Notes under the pieces: generated by a model
What the model was told of the DNA's origin: nothing
Database searches by the model: none
The model's input: the letters and a program-made list of their open reading frames with translations, nothing else
Assembly (NCBI RefSeq): GCF_000189635.1
Contig: NW_002476226.1
Span: 372,001-436,000, forward strand
DNA length: 64,000 nt
Direction: 5' to 3'
Source: Tetrahymena thermophila SB210
Lineage: Eukaryota; Ciliophora; Oligohymenophorea; Hymenostomatida; Tetrahymenidae
Position numbers and translations under genes: made by a program
Shown: positions 47,795 to 62,000 of the stretch, in pieces
Layout: every line of letters begins with the position of its first letter
How positions within the stretch are numbered: position 1 is the first letter of the stretch

Positions 47795-50700
47795 ATGAGT
47801 ATCTATAATTATATAAAAGAAGGAAATATAAGTGAAATTAATATATTAAATAATAATGAGCTCAGCCAATTTAAAGATGATCCTTCTGAAATTATGAGAA
47901 TGGGAGATAATAAAAGGAAAGCTTGTTGCAACTAAATTCTCTAGAAAGAATAAGTGGCGTTAAGCTTAAGATAAATTTAAAGCGATCCAAGTATAATTAT
48001 AGAAGAGCAAAAGACAGAGTAATAAGAAATTGCAAAGAATATCAAAAAACAAGAAAGTTAATTAACAATAAACTCTCTTCCTAAAAAAAGAGCTTACTTA
48101 AAAAATTATAGCAGTTAGATCCACATAGGTTTAAATTCTACTTCTAAAATTGACTTACATAAGTAGCTATAAATCAATTAATTTATTAATTTTTTTACTT
48201 ACTTACTAATTTATTAACTTGCTTTTGCATAACTATAGATTATTAATACATTAAAACTTAATTTACATCAATTATTATTGTTTTGTCTTCTTATTCAATT
48301 TATTTTATAAGTAACAAACAATAAATAACTAAATATTTTTCCACTCTATTTTTTTACTGAAACAAGTATTTTTTACTGCTAAAAAAGTGATATTAACGAC
48401 TTAGACGATAGATTCAGAGGATTATCAGAAGATGAAAAGCAGCTAGCAATAAAAGCAGAATAAAAGGCCATTGTCAAAAATAGCTATTATGAAAAATTTG
48501 TTCAAAGCAGGTCAGATATTAAGCTCTTTAAAATAAATTCTATGCTGTAAGCTTTAAATTTGGTTGTAATTGTTGCTAGTTTCCTTGATTCGATTAGAAA
48601 ATACGGCTAATAATACAAGTTTAAAAGATTAAAAGAAACATAGTTTTAAATAATTGGTGACCAATCATCTAATTATAGGTTTTATTTTGACAACAAATAT
48701 TTTATTGGAAACTAGCCATCACGAGCAAGAAGTATTTTTATTCGAATGTAAAAATCACTATATAACTGGAAAATATGTAATCATTTTCAAAATAACATTA
48801 TATCATTTAATTTTTCTTAAAGACCTAAATAACAAAGAAGTTTAATTTGGATATTACCAATAATATTTAAATATCTTTAATTATTAAAGGTGACTCTTTA
48901 AGAAAAATAAAATAGCTTTTACTTGTAATTCTTCTAATTTATTACTAATAAGAATTTTATAAAATATAGTTTATTATCTTTACAACACGATACTAAATGC
49001 AATAGACTGGAATAACTTAATTATTTTACCAGATTCTTTAACTAAAAAGATCTGGGACTCGTACATATTATTTTTGCTCAGTTTGAATATATTTTATATA
49101 CCAATCAAAATTACATGGGAAGAATAAAGTTTAGGAGGCTTTTAGCTAACATCATGGGTATAGATATTCCTTAACGATTTACCTGGATGGACATTCTTAG
49201 CAGATATTATATTGAATTTTAACACTGCCTATTTTAGCAAAGGCTAAATTATATATAATAGAGTCAAGTAAGCATTGGCAACTTTAATTAATTATTTATT
49301 TTTATTCAATTCAAACAAGAACTGCTTAAGATTTGATTTTTATTTTTCTTCTTTTTTTACTATTTCTTTGTAGATCAAATTTATTTCTATAAAGTATTAC
49401 TGGAGTAATTAATAATAAGGTATTTATTTATACTCTTTTTTTTTAATAAATTAGAATTATAAAAAACTATTTAAAAACAAAATTTCTTGGGGATTTGCTT
49501 GTAGTTGTCCCTTTTATAATAAGTTTGAGATTAAATCTTATTCTCTTGAATTCTGTCCTTATCTTACGTACAAATAAAATGTTCAAACTTGCTAATTATT
49601 TTGAATAACTTGTTAATTTTACTCCTAAGCAGACAGCTCTTTATAATTTATTTAAGTTAATATTCACAATTGTATTTGTGGCACATTTTGCAGGTTGCAT
49701 GTTTTTTTTTGTAGGATCTATGGAAATGTAGAATGATGTGGCGTCTAAGACATGGATATAGGCAGCTAATCTTTAAGATAGGTAGTGGTATGAATAATAT
49801 GTTACTTCTCTATATTGGGCTGTTATCACTATGATAACTATTGGATATGGTGACGTTACACCAATAACTATTTATGAGAGAATTTATGTCATATTTGTTA
49901 CACTAATGAGTTGTGGTGTTTTTGCTTATTCTTTAAATTAGATAGGTAAAATAAATTTATTATTCACTAAATATAACGCTATTTTTCTTTTATGAATATT
50001 TAAAAAATTTTTTTTTAATTTTGTTTATTTTTCAGTGTTAAAAATTTATTTTTCAAGAAATACCTTAGCTAACTTTCATAGAATTAGAGTATCTATAGTA
50101 ACTGTTATTTATGGTTACTTATTCTAAAAATTGATATTTAAATAAATACCATTCAAATTATTTATTTTGAATATTAAAAAGGTCTATTAATTTAAGCTTT
50201 AACAAAGACATCAAATTAACTCAAATAAAGAATGAATATGCTTACACGCCATTTGAGACATAGGGGAGTATGTAATAGCCTATAAATTCAAGTAAGAAAA
50301 TATTTTGAGTATTGGCATCAAAGTAATGAAGAAAATGATGGAGAAGAATGTGATAAAATGATAGAAAGCTTATCCAACAATCTTAAAAAAGAAGTGTTAA
50401 ATGATATCCGCAACCGTCTAATCTTGAAAATTCCAATCTTAGTAAACAATTTTTCACCAAGTTTCCTCAAAAATATAGCAAATCATATAAAAACAAAACG
50501 CTCTAAACCAGAAGAAATTTTGATAGATGAAAACTAAATTAATGACAAATTATATTTTTTAGCCAGTGGTTAAATTGTCTCATATATTAATATTAAAAAA
50601 GATGATTTTCAGCCTTACACAATTCTTAAAAATATTAAAGTTAATTCAATATTTGATCAAATATCTTTTATGGGAGATTTGCCTAGCTTAACTGGATACA

Positions 50701-52718
50701 GAAGTGTAGGATCTTGTATGCTTTATTACATTAACAAAGAGGATTTTAATTAAGAAATAAAAAATTTTCCTTAGGACTAAGAAAAGTATTAACTTATCAA
50801 AGATAATATAGTCATTTACAAAAGCTAAAGGAATATAAATACAAAATGCAATTTTTGCGATAAATACACTCACTCGTTTGATTGTTGTCCTTATGTTAAG
50901 TATATTCCTTACAGGGAAAAAACTCTAATTTTATATAGAGTTTCTGTAGAATCAATTCGTAAACCGCAGGAAAGAAGGGAATTTTCTCACAAAGTATTAT
51001 CCTAGCTTCGTTAAACAAAAGAGAGAGCTGTATAATACTTGATTGAAAGAAACCCTTACCAAAATGAAGAAGAACTCATCGAAAGACTCGAGTTAGTTAA
51101 TTTTGGCGAATAGGAATTTTATGAGTAATATATGTATTATGAAAATTAAACAAATAGAACTAATCTCACTTATATTTAAGAGGAATAATATTTAAATAAT
51201 GTTAATGATAGTGAATAAGATTATTTAAAGCAAAATAGTGTTATAATACAGCAAGAATTAAACTCTCCTATTCATAAAATTTAACATGCAAATGTTTTTC
51301 AGATGAATAGAGGATATACTAATCATGACTCCTCACTTGTTGCTGCTGGCTTTGGAGGAGAAATTAATAGCAATTTCGAACCAACTTTAATACAAAAAAA
51401 TAATTCAAATTTGAATAGCTTGATCTCAGTTCATGATAATATAATGTAGTAACAGCAATCATTATAAGCATAACAAAATGTTAATTTATAATCTCAAATA
51501 CTAAACCAGTAAATTATTACACCAATTATTTAGTCTTAGACAGGCTAGTAAATTCTTGAAAATTCTGTAGATAATTAATAACTTACAGATTCATGCTAAG
51601 CAAATAATGGTCTATTAAATATTTAGACTACCCCAAATATAAATTTTAGTGCTATAAAAAAGAAAGCAATAGTAATTGCAAAATCTCCTTAGCTTAAAAA
51701 AAGAAATATTGATTTAAATATTTTATTAAAATAAAACCAAATAAATTTACAATCAAATTAACATAGTAGTAATAGTAATTAAAATAACTTTTTCCCCTTA
51801 CAAATTACTGCATCTCCAAGATAACATTCTTCTAAATTTTGTTACATTGATATTGGAAATAGAAGGAAGACGATTGAAGAATCTGAAAATAGAAATTCTG
51901 AAGATGCACAGCTATGTAGTGCAGAGTTAATTAATAATGTGATTAGCCAATAAAAAAAGAAGTCTTTTCATAAAATTCTTTCATCAAATGACTAACAGCA
52001 ATAATTATCAGATGATCAAGCAGGGCTTGATCGAAAATTAGCTATTATCAAAAATTCAGAAAAAAAAATTACAAGCATAAATTATGTAAATAGTTTTGAA
52101 TAAGATGGAGTATAAAATCAAGCAAGAAGGAATTCTACGAGCTCACGTTAAGTTTCAATTCAATAAATACCTTAAAGCAATACTCAACTAAATTAAAATG
52201 GAGGAAATTAACATCAAATGCTATAGCATTAACAGTATATTTACTCTCATTCCCTAAACAATAATTAGAATATGCAAGCAATTCAAATAAGTTAAGCATT
52301 AGCTTAATTATAAAAAACTGAGTTCATGGTACTTTTAGGGTTTGATAAAATGAAAGAGTATAATATTTATTATCCTTCAGGTAATTATACTAAAGTTATT
52401 GAAAAAATTGAAAACATTCTATAGAAACAAACAAAAAGGAATGGAAGAAATATAAGCGCATTCAAAAAATCAGTCAATAAAGTTATTTAAATATGCTAAT
52501 TACAAAATATGATTCTTAAAAAATAATCAAACTTAATAAAAACTGGTACTCCTGGAACTAAGAAAAATGGTAGTCTTCTTTTAAATCAAGATTCAATCAG
52601 GATAAGAAATACCATATTGCATAAGAGAAATAACTCACATTAACAATCTAGTTTTTAATTAGCATAGTAAACTAATTACTCATCAAAATAAGATTAGGAA
52701 AATGTTGAAACTAAATGA
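47795..52718 (+). CDS. Six-TM potassium channel, CNG/HCN/EAG-type, with CCHC knuckle
   Basis: Starts ATG 47795, ends TGA 52716-52718. Resolved exons include 47795-48162, 48388-48776 and 48970-49267; borders between 49268 and 50260 are only partly resolved. Order: polar cytosolic N-terminus; S1 after NLIILPDSLTKKIWDSYILF; S2 GWTFLADIILNFNTAYF, the CNG/EAG-type S2; S3 FLGDLLVVVPF; S4 region with sparse basic residues (ILRTNKMFKLANYFE); S5 KLIFTIVFVAHFAGCMFFF; pore LYWAVITMITIGYGDVTP, with GYGD at 49843-49854, so K+ selective; S6 VIFVTLMSCGVFAYSLNQIG. The C-linker has LQIQVRKYFEYW. A cyclic-nucleotide-like fold follows (50510-50750) but the phosphate cassette is degenerate. Next is a Cys/His knuckle at 50847-50888. 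The last ~600 residues are Gln/Asn-rich. Channel identity is secure. Confidence 0.9.
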
Positions 52719-53829
52719 ATGAAATAGCACCTAAAAATATTACTAAATTTCTACTGAGAATTTAATTTAAGAAATAAAATAGTTTCTCATTACAAAATAT
52801 TAATATTTATTTAGAAAAGTTCTTAAGTAAAAAATGTTTAAAGTAATTAAGCTTTAAAAAGTAAAAAAATTAACATTATTTTAAATGTATTTATCTTTTT
52901 ATTTTATGTAAAAAATTTCCAAAGTTAACAAACATAAATATTTTATTTATTTATTTATTTTGTTTTAGTATTTCAGATATTAATTTATCTTCAAACAAAT
53001 AAAAATAAAAAGAATTTTTTAAATTAAATAAATAAAAATGGTATTATCTATCTATTGATTTCCATAATTTTTAATAAAATATAAGTATTTTATTATTTTA
53101 TTTGTTTTAATGACTCAAATTATAACTTTATTAATAATATTTATAAGCAGTTTTAATTCTAAATTAAAATTTATTGAATATTTTAAATATTAGTAAAAAC
53201 TAAAATAATTAACATTATTTGAAATATATTTATCTATCTTTTAATTTCTCATGTAAAAAATTTCCAAATTTAATAAACGTAAATATTTTATTTATTATTT
53301 TGTTTTAGTATTTCAGATATTAATTTATCTTCAAACGAATAAAAATAAATAGATTTTTTTTAATTAAACAAATAAAAATGGTATTATTTATTTATTGATT
53401 TCCAAATTTTAAATAAAATATAAATATTTTGATTATTTTATTTGTTTTAATGATTTTAGTTATAATTTTATTTTTAAAATTAATATAAAAATTTTTTATA
53501 TTTTTAAGCAGCTTCAATTCTAAACTAAAATTTATTGAATATTTATTTTAAATATTAGTAAAAACTTTTTAAGAAAATTCGTTCAATAAAAAAGATGAAA
53601 ATTTTTAACTTAAATTTTATGTTTTTCTAGATTATTTTTATATAAAATTTAACTCTCATAAAATTAATTTTTAAAACTTACTTAAATTTTGCTTTGCATT
53701 CATAAATAACATATAAAAGATATTAATAAATACTATGAAGTTTATAACTTTAATTTTATTAATGTTAGAAAATGCTTTTAATGATTAATAAATGTGAATG
53801 ATTTAACTTAAGTTTAATATATTAAGCAC
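52719..53829. other. Convergent AT-rich intergenic region
   Basis: 1.1 kb between the 3' ends of the K+ channel and the rhomboid gene. No gene; dominated by a 340-nt tandem duplication. Confidence 0.6.
52866..53570. repeat. Tandem duplication, unit about 340 nt
   Basis: Two direct copies, about 52866-53205 and 53206-53570. Matched landmarks lie exactly 340 nt apart: CAGATATTAATTTATCTTC at 52974 and 53314, and GGTATTAT at 53040 and 53380. Small insertions lengthen the second copy near its end. Copies look roughly 85 percent identical by eye. Noncoding. Confidence 0.85.
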
Positions 53830-54914
53830 TCATTTCCATGCACAGTAACGTTCCATACTAGTAGGCTTTGTTATGCTGTAATTCATTTAATTATAAATTA
53901 ATAAAAATCCTAATCCTAGTACAAGTAATGCAAATGCTCCAATCTTGAAATATTTAGATCTATTTAAATACATAATTAATTGATTTTTTATCTTTTTTAA
54001 AAGTATAAATGAGATTACTTTGGATGCTATATTTAAGAATATATTATTGTTATACATAATCCTGTTAAAAATCCTCCTATTATGTTGAAAAATAAATTAG
54101 ACATATCAATAAAAATAAATTTATTACCTAAGTGAGCTGCTGTATCAATTATACGTACATCGCTTTCGTCTTAGTTATCTTTTTTCTATCCCTGATCTGG
54201 AGAGGAAGATGACCCAAAGAAATTTGCAAATATCATAATTAAAATATAAACAACATAGAATAACTTTTGATTTTTATTCATGTCTTGATTTTCTATTAGG
54301 AATAAAATCATTAAGGGGAACAAACCGAATAGAGATGAAGAGGCTCCTACTGACATTTATTCAGGTTAGTTATATCCAGAGAATAAATTACCTCCTAAAC
54401 CACTTAAAATGTATAGAAGAACAAATTTCTTGAATCCAAACTATTTTTCAAGGGTAAAGGCGTAAAAAAATAACCCAAATGTATTTGAAATAATGTGTGG
54501 AAATCCACCATGAAGATAGATTGGAACAAAGTAGCGGTGAAATTCATAGTTATATGTTATCGATGGTTGATATTAAGCACCTGAGTTGAATAGTAAACAA
54601 ATGAAAGAGTTTTCAGTAAAAAATGCGATAGCTTTTAAAACTAAAAAGACAACCCATACAAGCAATAAATTTATAGCTGAAAAGCACTTCCATGTTAAAT
54701 TCATACCACCTAGAAGGCTGGAGGAAGAAGATTATTAATTTGCTACATCTAATTAAGAATATCCTGCTCTTTATTATTAAGGTGGCTACTGCTTCATCCA
54801 TGGATTATATTTGCCGTTTTCATTATATCCTCCCATTCCAAATGATCCTCGGCTTTCATTGTTAGATGAATTACTATTAGTTTCAATATCTCTAAAATTG
54901 CGAACGTTTGACAT
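53830..54914 (-). CDS. Rhomboid intramembrane serine protease, 324 residues
   Basis: Minus-strand exons 54128-54914, 54019-54076 and 53830-53959 (975 nt). Residues 1-80 are cytosolic, Gln/Ser-rich. Seven membrane segments can be seen, beginning CFSAINLLLVWVVFLVLK. Between TM1 and TM2 are FHRYFVPIYLHGGFPHIISN, the rhomboid HxxxxH region. The catalytic Ser is in VGASSSLFGLFPLM (GxSx motif) and the catalytic His in DTAAHLGGFLTGL, giving an intact Ser-His dyad. A seventh TM (FALLVLGLGFLLIY) follows in the last exon, as in eukaryotic secretory-pathway rhomboids (6+1 form), which cleave single-pass membrane proteins. The 51- and 59-nt introns restore frame. Confidence 0.93.
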
Positions 54915-55453
54915 ACTGAAAATTAGCTTTTCCTTTTTTAAATAATTTTCTGATATATATTAAATTAGTTAATTATTTAGTATTTAGCTAGAGAAGACTG
55001 TTCAATACTGTTTTTATTTAATTAAAAATCCTACCTACAAGCTTACCTACCTATTTTATTTAAAATAAATAATTAATAATTTAAATAGAACAGTATTTAG
55101 TTAACTAATTTTTTTATTTATTAACTTGTTTGATTGTTTGTCTGTTTGTTAGTTTTTAATTAAAAATTTCTATTAAAACTACAAAAAGCAAGCAGTTGAT
55201 TTGTGACATCACTATTTTTAGATACAGTTTATAAATAAATATAATGAATAATATTGTCTGTCAGTCAGTCGAGTTTTAATCATTTCTGTCTATTGAAGAC
55301 AATTATTATTTTTTATATTATTATTTTTTTTTTTGTTTTAATTGATTTTATTAAATTTTGAAAAAAGATTGGTTGATTGATTATACATGTAGATATATAA
55401 AATTATATACAATTTTACATAAAAGTATAATAATTAAAATAATTAATGTTTGC
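54915..55453. other. AT-rich intergenic region
   Basis: No gene. Upstream flank of rhomboid (minus) and 3' flank of the leishmanolysin-type gene (minus). Contains TCTGTCAGTCAGTC-like short repeats near 55257. Confidence 0.6.
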
Positions 55454-57103
55454 TCATGCAAGCTGGCTACAATCTTCTCCTTTAAAACCCTTATAGCAAC
55501 TGCACTTTCCGAGTCTACAAACACCTTTACCAGAGCAAGAGTAAGGACAAGCTGAAGGAGAAAAACAGAATCTAAGAACATCTGGGCAATCAACAACACC
55601 TTTGCCTGGAATAGTTACCTATTTGGTAGTTGCAGTGCAAGTATATTCCTTATTGAAGACTTTAAAAACAACTTTAGTAGTAGATCCACTATAGTCGCAA
55701 TAAGATTCAAAGCAAAGAGATTTTACACCTACCCAACGTGCTGAATCTGCTACATTAGTGTTAAAACATCTGGATTTTGCACCCCATGCACCACCTGATG
55801 TTTAGTAAACTTTTTTTGTGTTTTCGTCAGGGAAATTACAATGTTAATTTGAGTATCCCTACCAATAAGTACATTTATCTGCTAAAAAATCACTGTCACT
55901 GCATGTACCAGGGCTTACATAGTCATAACTACATGCACTTCCTTTTACAGAACAGAATTCCTTTGAAGATTTAGGACAGCTATATTCAACAAACTCACAT
56001 TTTTCGCCAACACCCCATGTCAAAGTTGCTGTCATGTAATCAACAACTTAATACCAACCAGATGCAGTAAACATAGCAGCAGTAAATTTGGAAAAGACAC
56101 TATCGTATAATTAAGAACCAGTCATAAGTTCATTACCAAAAGCTTTTCTTTCCCAATGAGTACCAAAAGTAGCAGGACCACCTTCATCTTCAAGAGGAAC
56201 CTTATTAAGAGTGGGGCATCCAAAATGATCTTGGGCTAGCTTAACTATAGATGGAGCTACAACATAAGATTTACCATCGAAAGTTTTAACTGGATTTTTT
56301 TCACCTAAGAACTTATCAAAATAGTTAGGTGAAAAAACTAAAGAATGTACAACTTCATGAGTAAGAATGAAAATCCATTTTGCTAAAGACATAGGATCTT
56401 TTGAGGCTAAATCTTTATCAAGTTGATTCAAATTGATATTCATGTAGGCAACTGTAGGTCTTCCACTGGCTAATCCATAAGGCTCAGATTGAGGACAATA
56501 ACTTGCATAAGCAAGTAAATTGCTTGAATCTCTATATGCTTAGACATAAAATATAAGATCTGTGTTAGATACACCAACGCTAATATGCTCTGCAGGAATC
56601 TTAATGTTAGCTTAGCCACAGTTCTTTAACTTGTAATAAGGATCAACTTTAATAGGAGCTGTTAATCTTTGGACCTTTATCATTTCTTACAAATGGTTCA
56701 TAATAGGAGGAACAACTTGAGTTTTGAGGAAGGTCTAAACGCTAGCTGGTTAAGAAGCTACGTTACTGTAATCCATACTAATTCTAATATTTTTGAAGTC
56801 TTTTTCAATAGGAAGGACCTTGCTAATGTCATCAACTTCAAAAAGACTTTCATCAAAAGCCTACTTTGGTTAGTCTAGAAGCTTTTCTTGCTCAATAATC
56901 TTATTATGACCACATTCGTGATCATACTTATGGATATGCTTGTGAATGGAAGAGTCGTTGAAAGAGAAGGAGTGCTTTTTAAAGAAGTTCACACCTCTAG
57001 TAAGCTCATCTTCAGCGTTCTCATTATAAATAGCAATTATAACTACAAACAAAATAAGAAGACCAGCTATGGAAGATATTCTTTTGATGTTTTCTTTTCT
57101 CAT
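55454..57103 (-). CDS. Leishmanolysin-type (M8) zinc metalloprotease, 549 residues
   Basis: Single exon of 1,650 nt, from ATG 57101-57103 to TGA 55454-55456. An N-terminal signal or signal-anchor (SIAGLLILFVVIIAIY) is followed by a His-rich stretch. The catalytic core has HEVVHSLVFSPNYFDKF (HExxH), the third zinc ligand in GTHWERKAFGNELMTGS, and a Met-turn in ELMTG, all in family order. The C-terminal part is Cys-rich with a final EGF-like module (CSGKGVCRLGKCSCYKGF) and ends DCSQLA. M8 proteases act at the cell surface or are secreted; ciliates carry many copies. All zinc ligands are present, so it should be active, unlike the papain-like protein at 29.3 kb. Confidence 0.94.
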
Positions 57104-59067
57104 ATTCTATTTAAAATCAAAAAGATTTGGTTTAATAAATAATTAAATAATATAAACAAACTTTGAAACTTTATTGCATTTAAATAATATTTAAAAAAAG
57201 TTTAAATGATAAACAAAGAGAGTTATTCATTGAAAATAAACTTAGACAGTATTAATAGTATTCGGTAGACCCTTTTTGTTGCTAAAACTTTTAGACATAT
57301 TAACATAAAAACAAAGATTTATCAAAAAGTTCATGATTCTTAAAATTCATTCTTTTACACTATGATTTGAGGCATTAAGTAGAACTAAGAAAAATAATTT
57401 ATTACATAGTATCTAAACAATTTTTGAAAAAATATCTTTTCCATTTCTTCTACTTTTAATATTGTTAGAATTTATTTACTAAAATAATAAGAAATAAAAC
57501 TTAAATAAAATGACATCAGATTGATTATTAAATTGTAAAGATAAACACTTGTTTAATCAATTAAGAAGATATTTTAAATAATTTTTTAACATTACCGTTT
57601 TTCAATCCGTTTTTATCCAAATTAACTCAGATATTTTTTTTTCTAAAATAAACTAAAAGTTTATACATAAATTTAACTAAAACAATTACAAAGTAAATTT
57701 CAAATGGTATGGTTAGACAGTTTAATAAAAATAGGTAAATAAACTAGTAGAGTTTAATTCTTTTATTATTTCTTTGTTTTTAGAAAATTAGGTGTTTAGA
57801 AGTAATAATTATAATTTTAATTTATCAAAAAATATAGTTTATAAAATATTTAATTGATAATAGAAACTTATTTATTGCCCATATTTTATGGATAATTTAT
57901 TTATGTCTTTAGGTTTAATAAGATAAATAAGATATCAATTTATTTCAAAATAAAAATAAACAAAATAATCAATGTTATAATAAATTTTAAAAAATTTATT
58001 TATATTAAATAACAAACCAAAATATAAAAGTAACCAACAGATCATAAAAAATTCTAATAGTTCATTAATAATGAATAAAATGGAGAAATATTTCTAATTT
58101 TACTGATTTATTGAATATAAAATAAAAAGTATTTTTGAATGGAGAAAAATATTTATTTATATTAGAATTAATAATTTTTTTTATTTATATTTTATAAATA
58201 TTTAAATCAAATAAGATATTTAAATGCATAAGCTGCATCATTTTATTTAAATACTCTTTATTTTAATTATATCTAGACAGTGTAATATTCTAACAATTAT
58301 TATTAATAATATTAATTGCTATAAAACAAATTAGTTAAAATCACTTATTTAAATTATTAAAATTATTTAAGTGAAAAAAAATATTTTTATTGATAATATC
58401 TTTAAATTTCTTAAAATTTTGAGATGATTGATCACAATTTTAGTACATTTAATTTTAAAATAATCATATTTATTTAAATTTGAAAAAATTATAATAAATT
58501 AATTAGCAACATAAATCGTATTAAATATAAACAAATATTATCTACTATATTAATATTAGCAATGTGATATAATAAATAATTAAAAAATTATTATCAATAC
58601 AAATTTGCTACTTTTTTTTTAAATTAAATCATAAAATATTATCTTTAAAAAAATTATCTTAAAAAACCATTTTTCTTAAAAAGAATAAATTTTTATTCAC
58701 ATAAAACAATTATAAAATTCAAATAATTTTCTAAAAATAAAACAAGAGTGATACTAATTCACTACATGTTATTTAGAATAAAAAATCAATATCAATATTA
58801 ATTAGAAATTTAAAAAAATGAATTAATAATCTTTAATAAAATGAACAATATTTGGCTGAAAATAAAAATTATTATCCGTAATATTAATTTTAAATTATTT
58901 AAAAAATTTTTAATTTACTTAAAAAAAATAAATTATAAAAAATAACTCAAAACCCTAATTAAAACTTCTACTGAATTTTTTCTATACATAAATAAGTGAA
59001 ATAGGATTAATTTTACTATTTTTGTTTTCAATTTTTGTAAAAATACATTTTTGAATATTAAAATAAA
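57104..59067. other. Long divergent AT-rich intergenic region
   Basis: Almost 2 kb, the longest empty stretch in the window, between the 5' ends of the M8 protease (minus) and the cyclic-nucleotide-binding gene (plus). Only A/T runs and scattered TTTATTTAT-like words. No coding frame, RNA or repeat family recognised. Confidence 0.6.
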
Positions 59068-62000
59068 ATGTTATCTCTTTTAAGTTTTAAAGATGAAAAA
59101 GATACACAATAATAAAGATAATATTACAGAAATACTTGCTATAGCAATGGATTTATCTCTCCAAAATATAGTACTCACTCAAAATAATAGCTAAATACCA
59201 ATCTTAATCTAATAAATAGGCAGCAATCGAAAAGCCTTTCTCATAATGATAGAGAAAAGTAAAATAAATAATAATTTTTAATAGACTTTAATACTCAAAA
59301 CCAAATGAAAAATAAGAATCACTAAACCAAAAGATAAATCAAAAAAAAAATGTAAACTCTTGACTTGAGAGCAGATTCAACTTTAATGAATGGTGAAACA
59401 ATTGCTGCAACTTAAAGTATTAATGAAAAATAAAATAACGAAACTCAAAATTATAAAAATCCATCTTTACCTGTTAGTAGCAAATCCATATTAGTCTTAT
59501 GTAGTCCTGTAAATTCAGCTTAAATGGATAAATCGAAAAGTGTGAGCTTTTAATAATACTTTTCTGAGTCCATATCTAAAAAATAAACTCTAAGTAAATA
59601 AGGTTAGATACATAATGGTAGAAAATTTATCAAAAATTTAGTTACTTTATCGAAATAAAATCTGACAAATAAAAGTGGTTAAAATATTGAAAACGGGGCA
59701 AGAATCTACAATTTGCAAAGAATTTAGAGTTTAATTTTAAAGAGAAATAACTTTATAATGTAGCATGATGTCAAAGACTACAAGGAAATGCTGGACAAAA
59801 AATTTTAAAAAATAAAATAATAGAGTGCAATTAATGATTAGAGCCTTAACGACTCATTTTATCAATTCAATAATATTAAAAATGGTTTTTAAAGGGCTTA
59901 GAGTGCCAAAATAAGCATATAAAAGAGCTAAAAAAAAATTGAAAAGTGTTAGGGTAATGATAAATAAATTATTCAAGAAGCTAATGAGCATAAACAATAA
60001 ATGATAGAAGAGAGTAACTAATCGTAACTTTAAATCGATAAAAAATAGAATTAAAAATAATCATACGATTAAGTAGTAGAATAAACCAATTTAGATTTTA
60101 TTGAAGTGAATTATCCTTACAAAGACGACACATATAAAATATGGAGGTAATCAAAATCAACTATTGACCATATAAATCACTATCAATAATCACCTTCAAA
60201 TCTAAAAAGTATGAATTCTAATTCCTAAAATATTTACAATAGAACTGCTTCAGCTAAAAGCAAGAGCATTTCTTTTGTCTCTAACTAAAACATTTCACAA
60301 GTATTTTCTCCATAGAATTCTAAAAAATTAAATCTAAACCTATCTTAGTTGATAAATGAAGCAAAGAATTAAATAAGTAAAGTATAATTAAAAAATGATA
60401 ATCTACTTGATTAGCAAAATGATTTAACACTGTAGTTTAAGAGCCAAGAAAATACCTTAATATCTACTTCAGCAGGCTCTCCTAACTTTAATTATATATA
60501 TGATAACAAGGATTAACAAAATGATTAAATTGATAATATCGATGAACATATGAGATTATCAGGTTAAACTAAATTTGATATGCCTAAAAAATAATATTTA
60601 ACACCTTAATTATCTCCTGAATCTTCACCAAGACTAAAGATATCTTTTAAAAGCAACATTAGACCACAATCTAGTAGTATTAATAGTTTAGTTAACAGAA
60701 AAAGAATTTCTTTTCAAGAAGAATATTTTAAAAGCTAGCCATAAAAAAATATTTAAGAAGAAATAACAAAAATTTACTAAAATAAAATTATTTTCAATAA
60801 AAAACAACAAAGCTTCAAAAATGAAAAATTATAAAAGGATATTAATTAATTTTTATTTTAAAGCTCTTAAATGTAAAACAAATAAAACAATATAAAAAAG
60901 CTAAATAATGCAGATCCAGTCTCATTAAATCAGTCCTTTTCATCACAAAATTAACCAGAGTTAAAAAATGGTTGTAAATCACCATAAGAATCATCAAGAC
61001 CTACAAGCATATTACTAAGAAGCACCTCAAAAATTGATATAGATAATAATAACTTCATGCAAAGCATTTAAGAAAAAGAAAAGTCAACATAAAAAAACAA
61101 GTATATTCATTTTTTTAAATATTATAAAAAAACAAAATAAAATCTTAAATTTTTAATCTAGGAAGTAATAAAACCCAAAAAATAAAGTAGACCACGCAGA
61201 AGCAGTTAGAATGAGTTTTTTAAATTAGATTTAAATGAAAAAAAATTTAAAAGATTAACAATAATACATTTAATTTAAGTAAACAAAAAATAAGTTAAAC
61301 CAAAAAGAAATATTGTATTTTGCACAGTAGAGAAAAAAATATTTTGAACCCCTAAAATAAGATTTAGATATATTAAAAATGAATTATGGGAATGATGAAG
61401 ACAAATTTTATGAAGACTGGGGAATTTTACTTTAAAAAACAAATTATCAAATATATGACAGTATGAATAATATTAATAATGATGAGGAGAAAAATTATAC
61501 TATTTATCAGACAGTAATTAATATATATTTTAATTCAAAGCATCTTTTAATAATTTGTTTTAATCTAGAATATTTGCAGAGAAGAGAATGGATTGTTTGC
61601 AAAAATTTAAGAAATTAATAATTTCTTGAAAATATGTAACAAAAATCTAACTAGAAAATTTGCTAGACACATGGTATTAATTGAGAAATAAAATAATGTG
61701 TAAAGATTTTTATTTCCATTTAACTTAATAAATAATTAAATTTTCTTTTTTAGTTATAATAAAGAAAGAGAGTAAAATAGATTAAATCAGTTTACTGTTT
61801 GTGACAACAAATTAAACATAGAAGAATTAGATACCTTAATTTAATAATTTTAACTTGACTCACTTTAAAAAAATTATAATAAAATTTTAACGATTGTTTC
61901 AAAACTTTAATTTTTTAAAAAGTTTTCTGTTGAAGTTAATAATTAAATTATTAATATCGCTAAGTTGAAAACGTTTGAGAAAAACGACATCATTTTTCAT

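Noticed and set aside
55358..57142. Several short plus-strand ORFs
   Set aside because: All are antisense to the single-exon M8 protease, which has full motif support.
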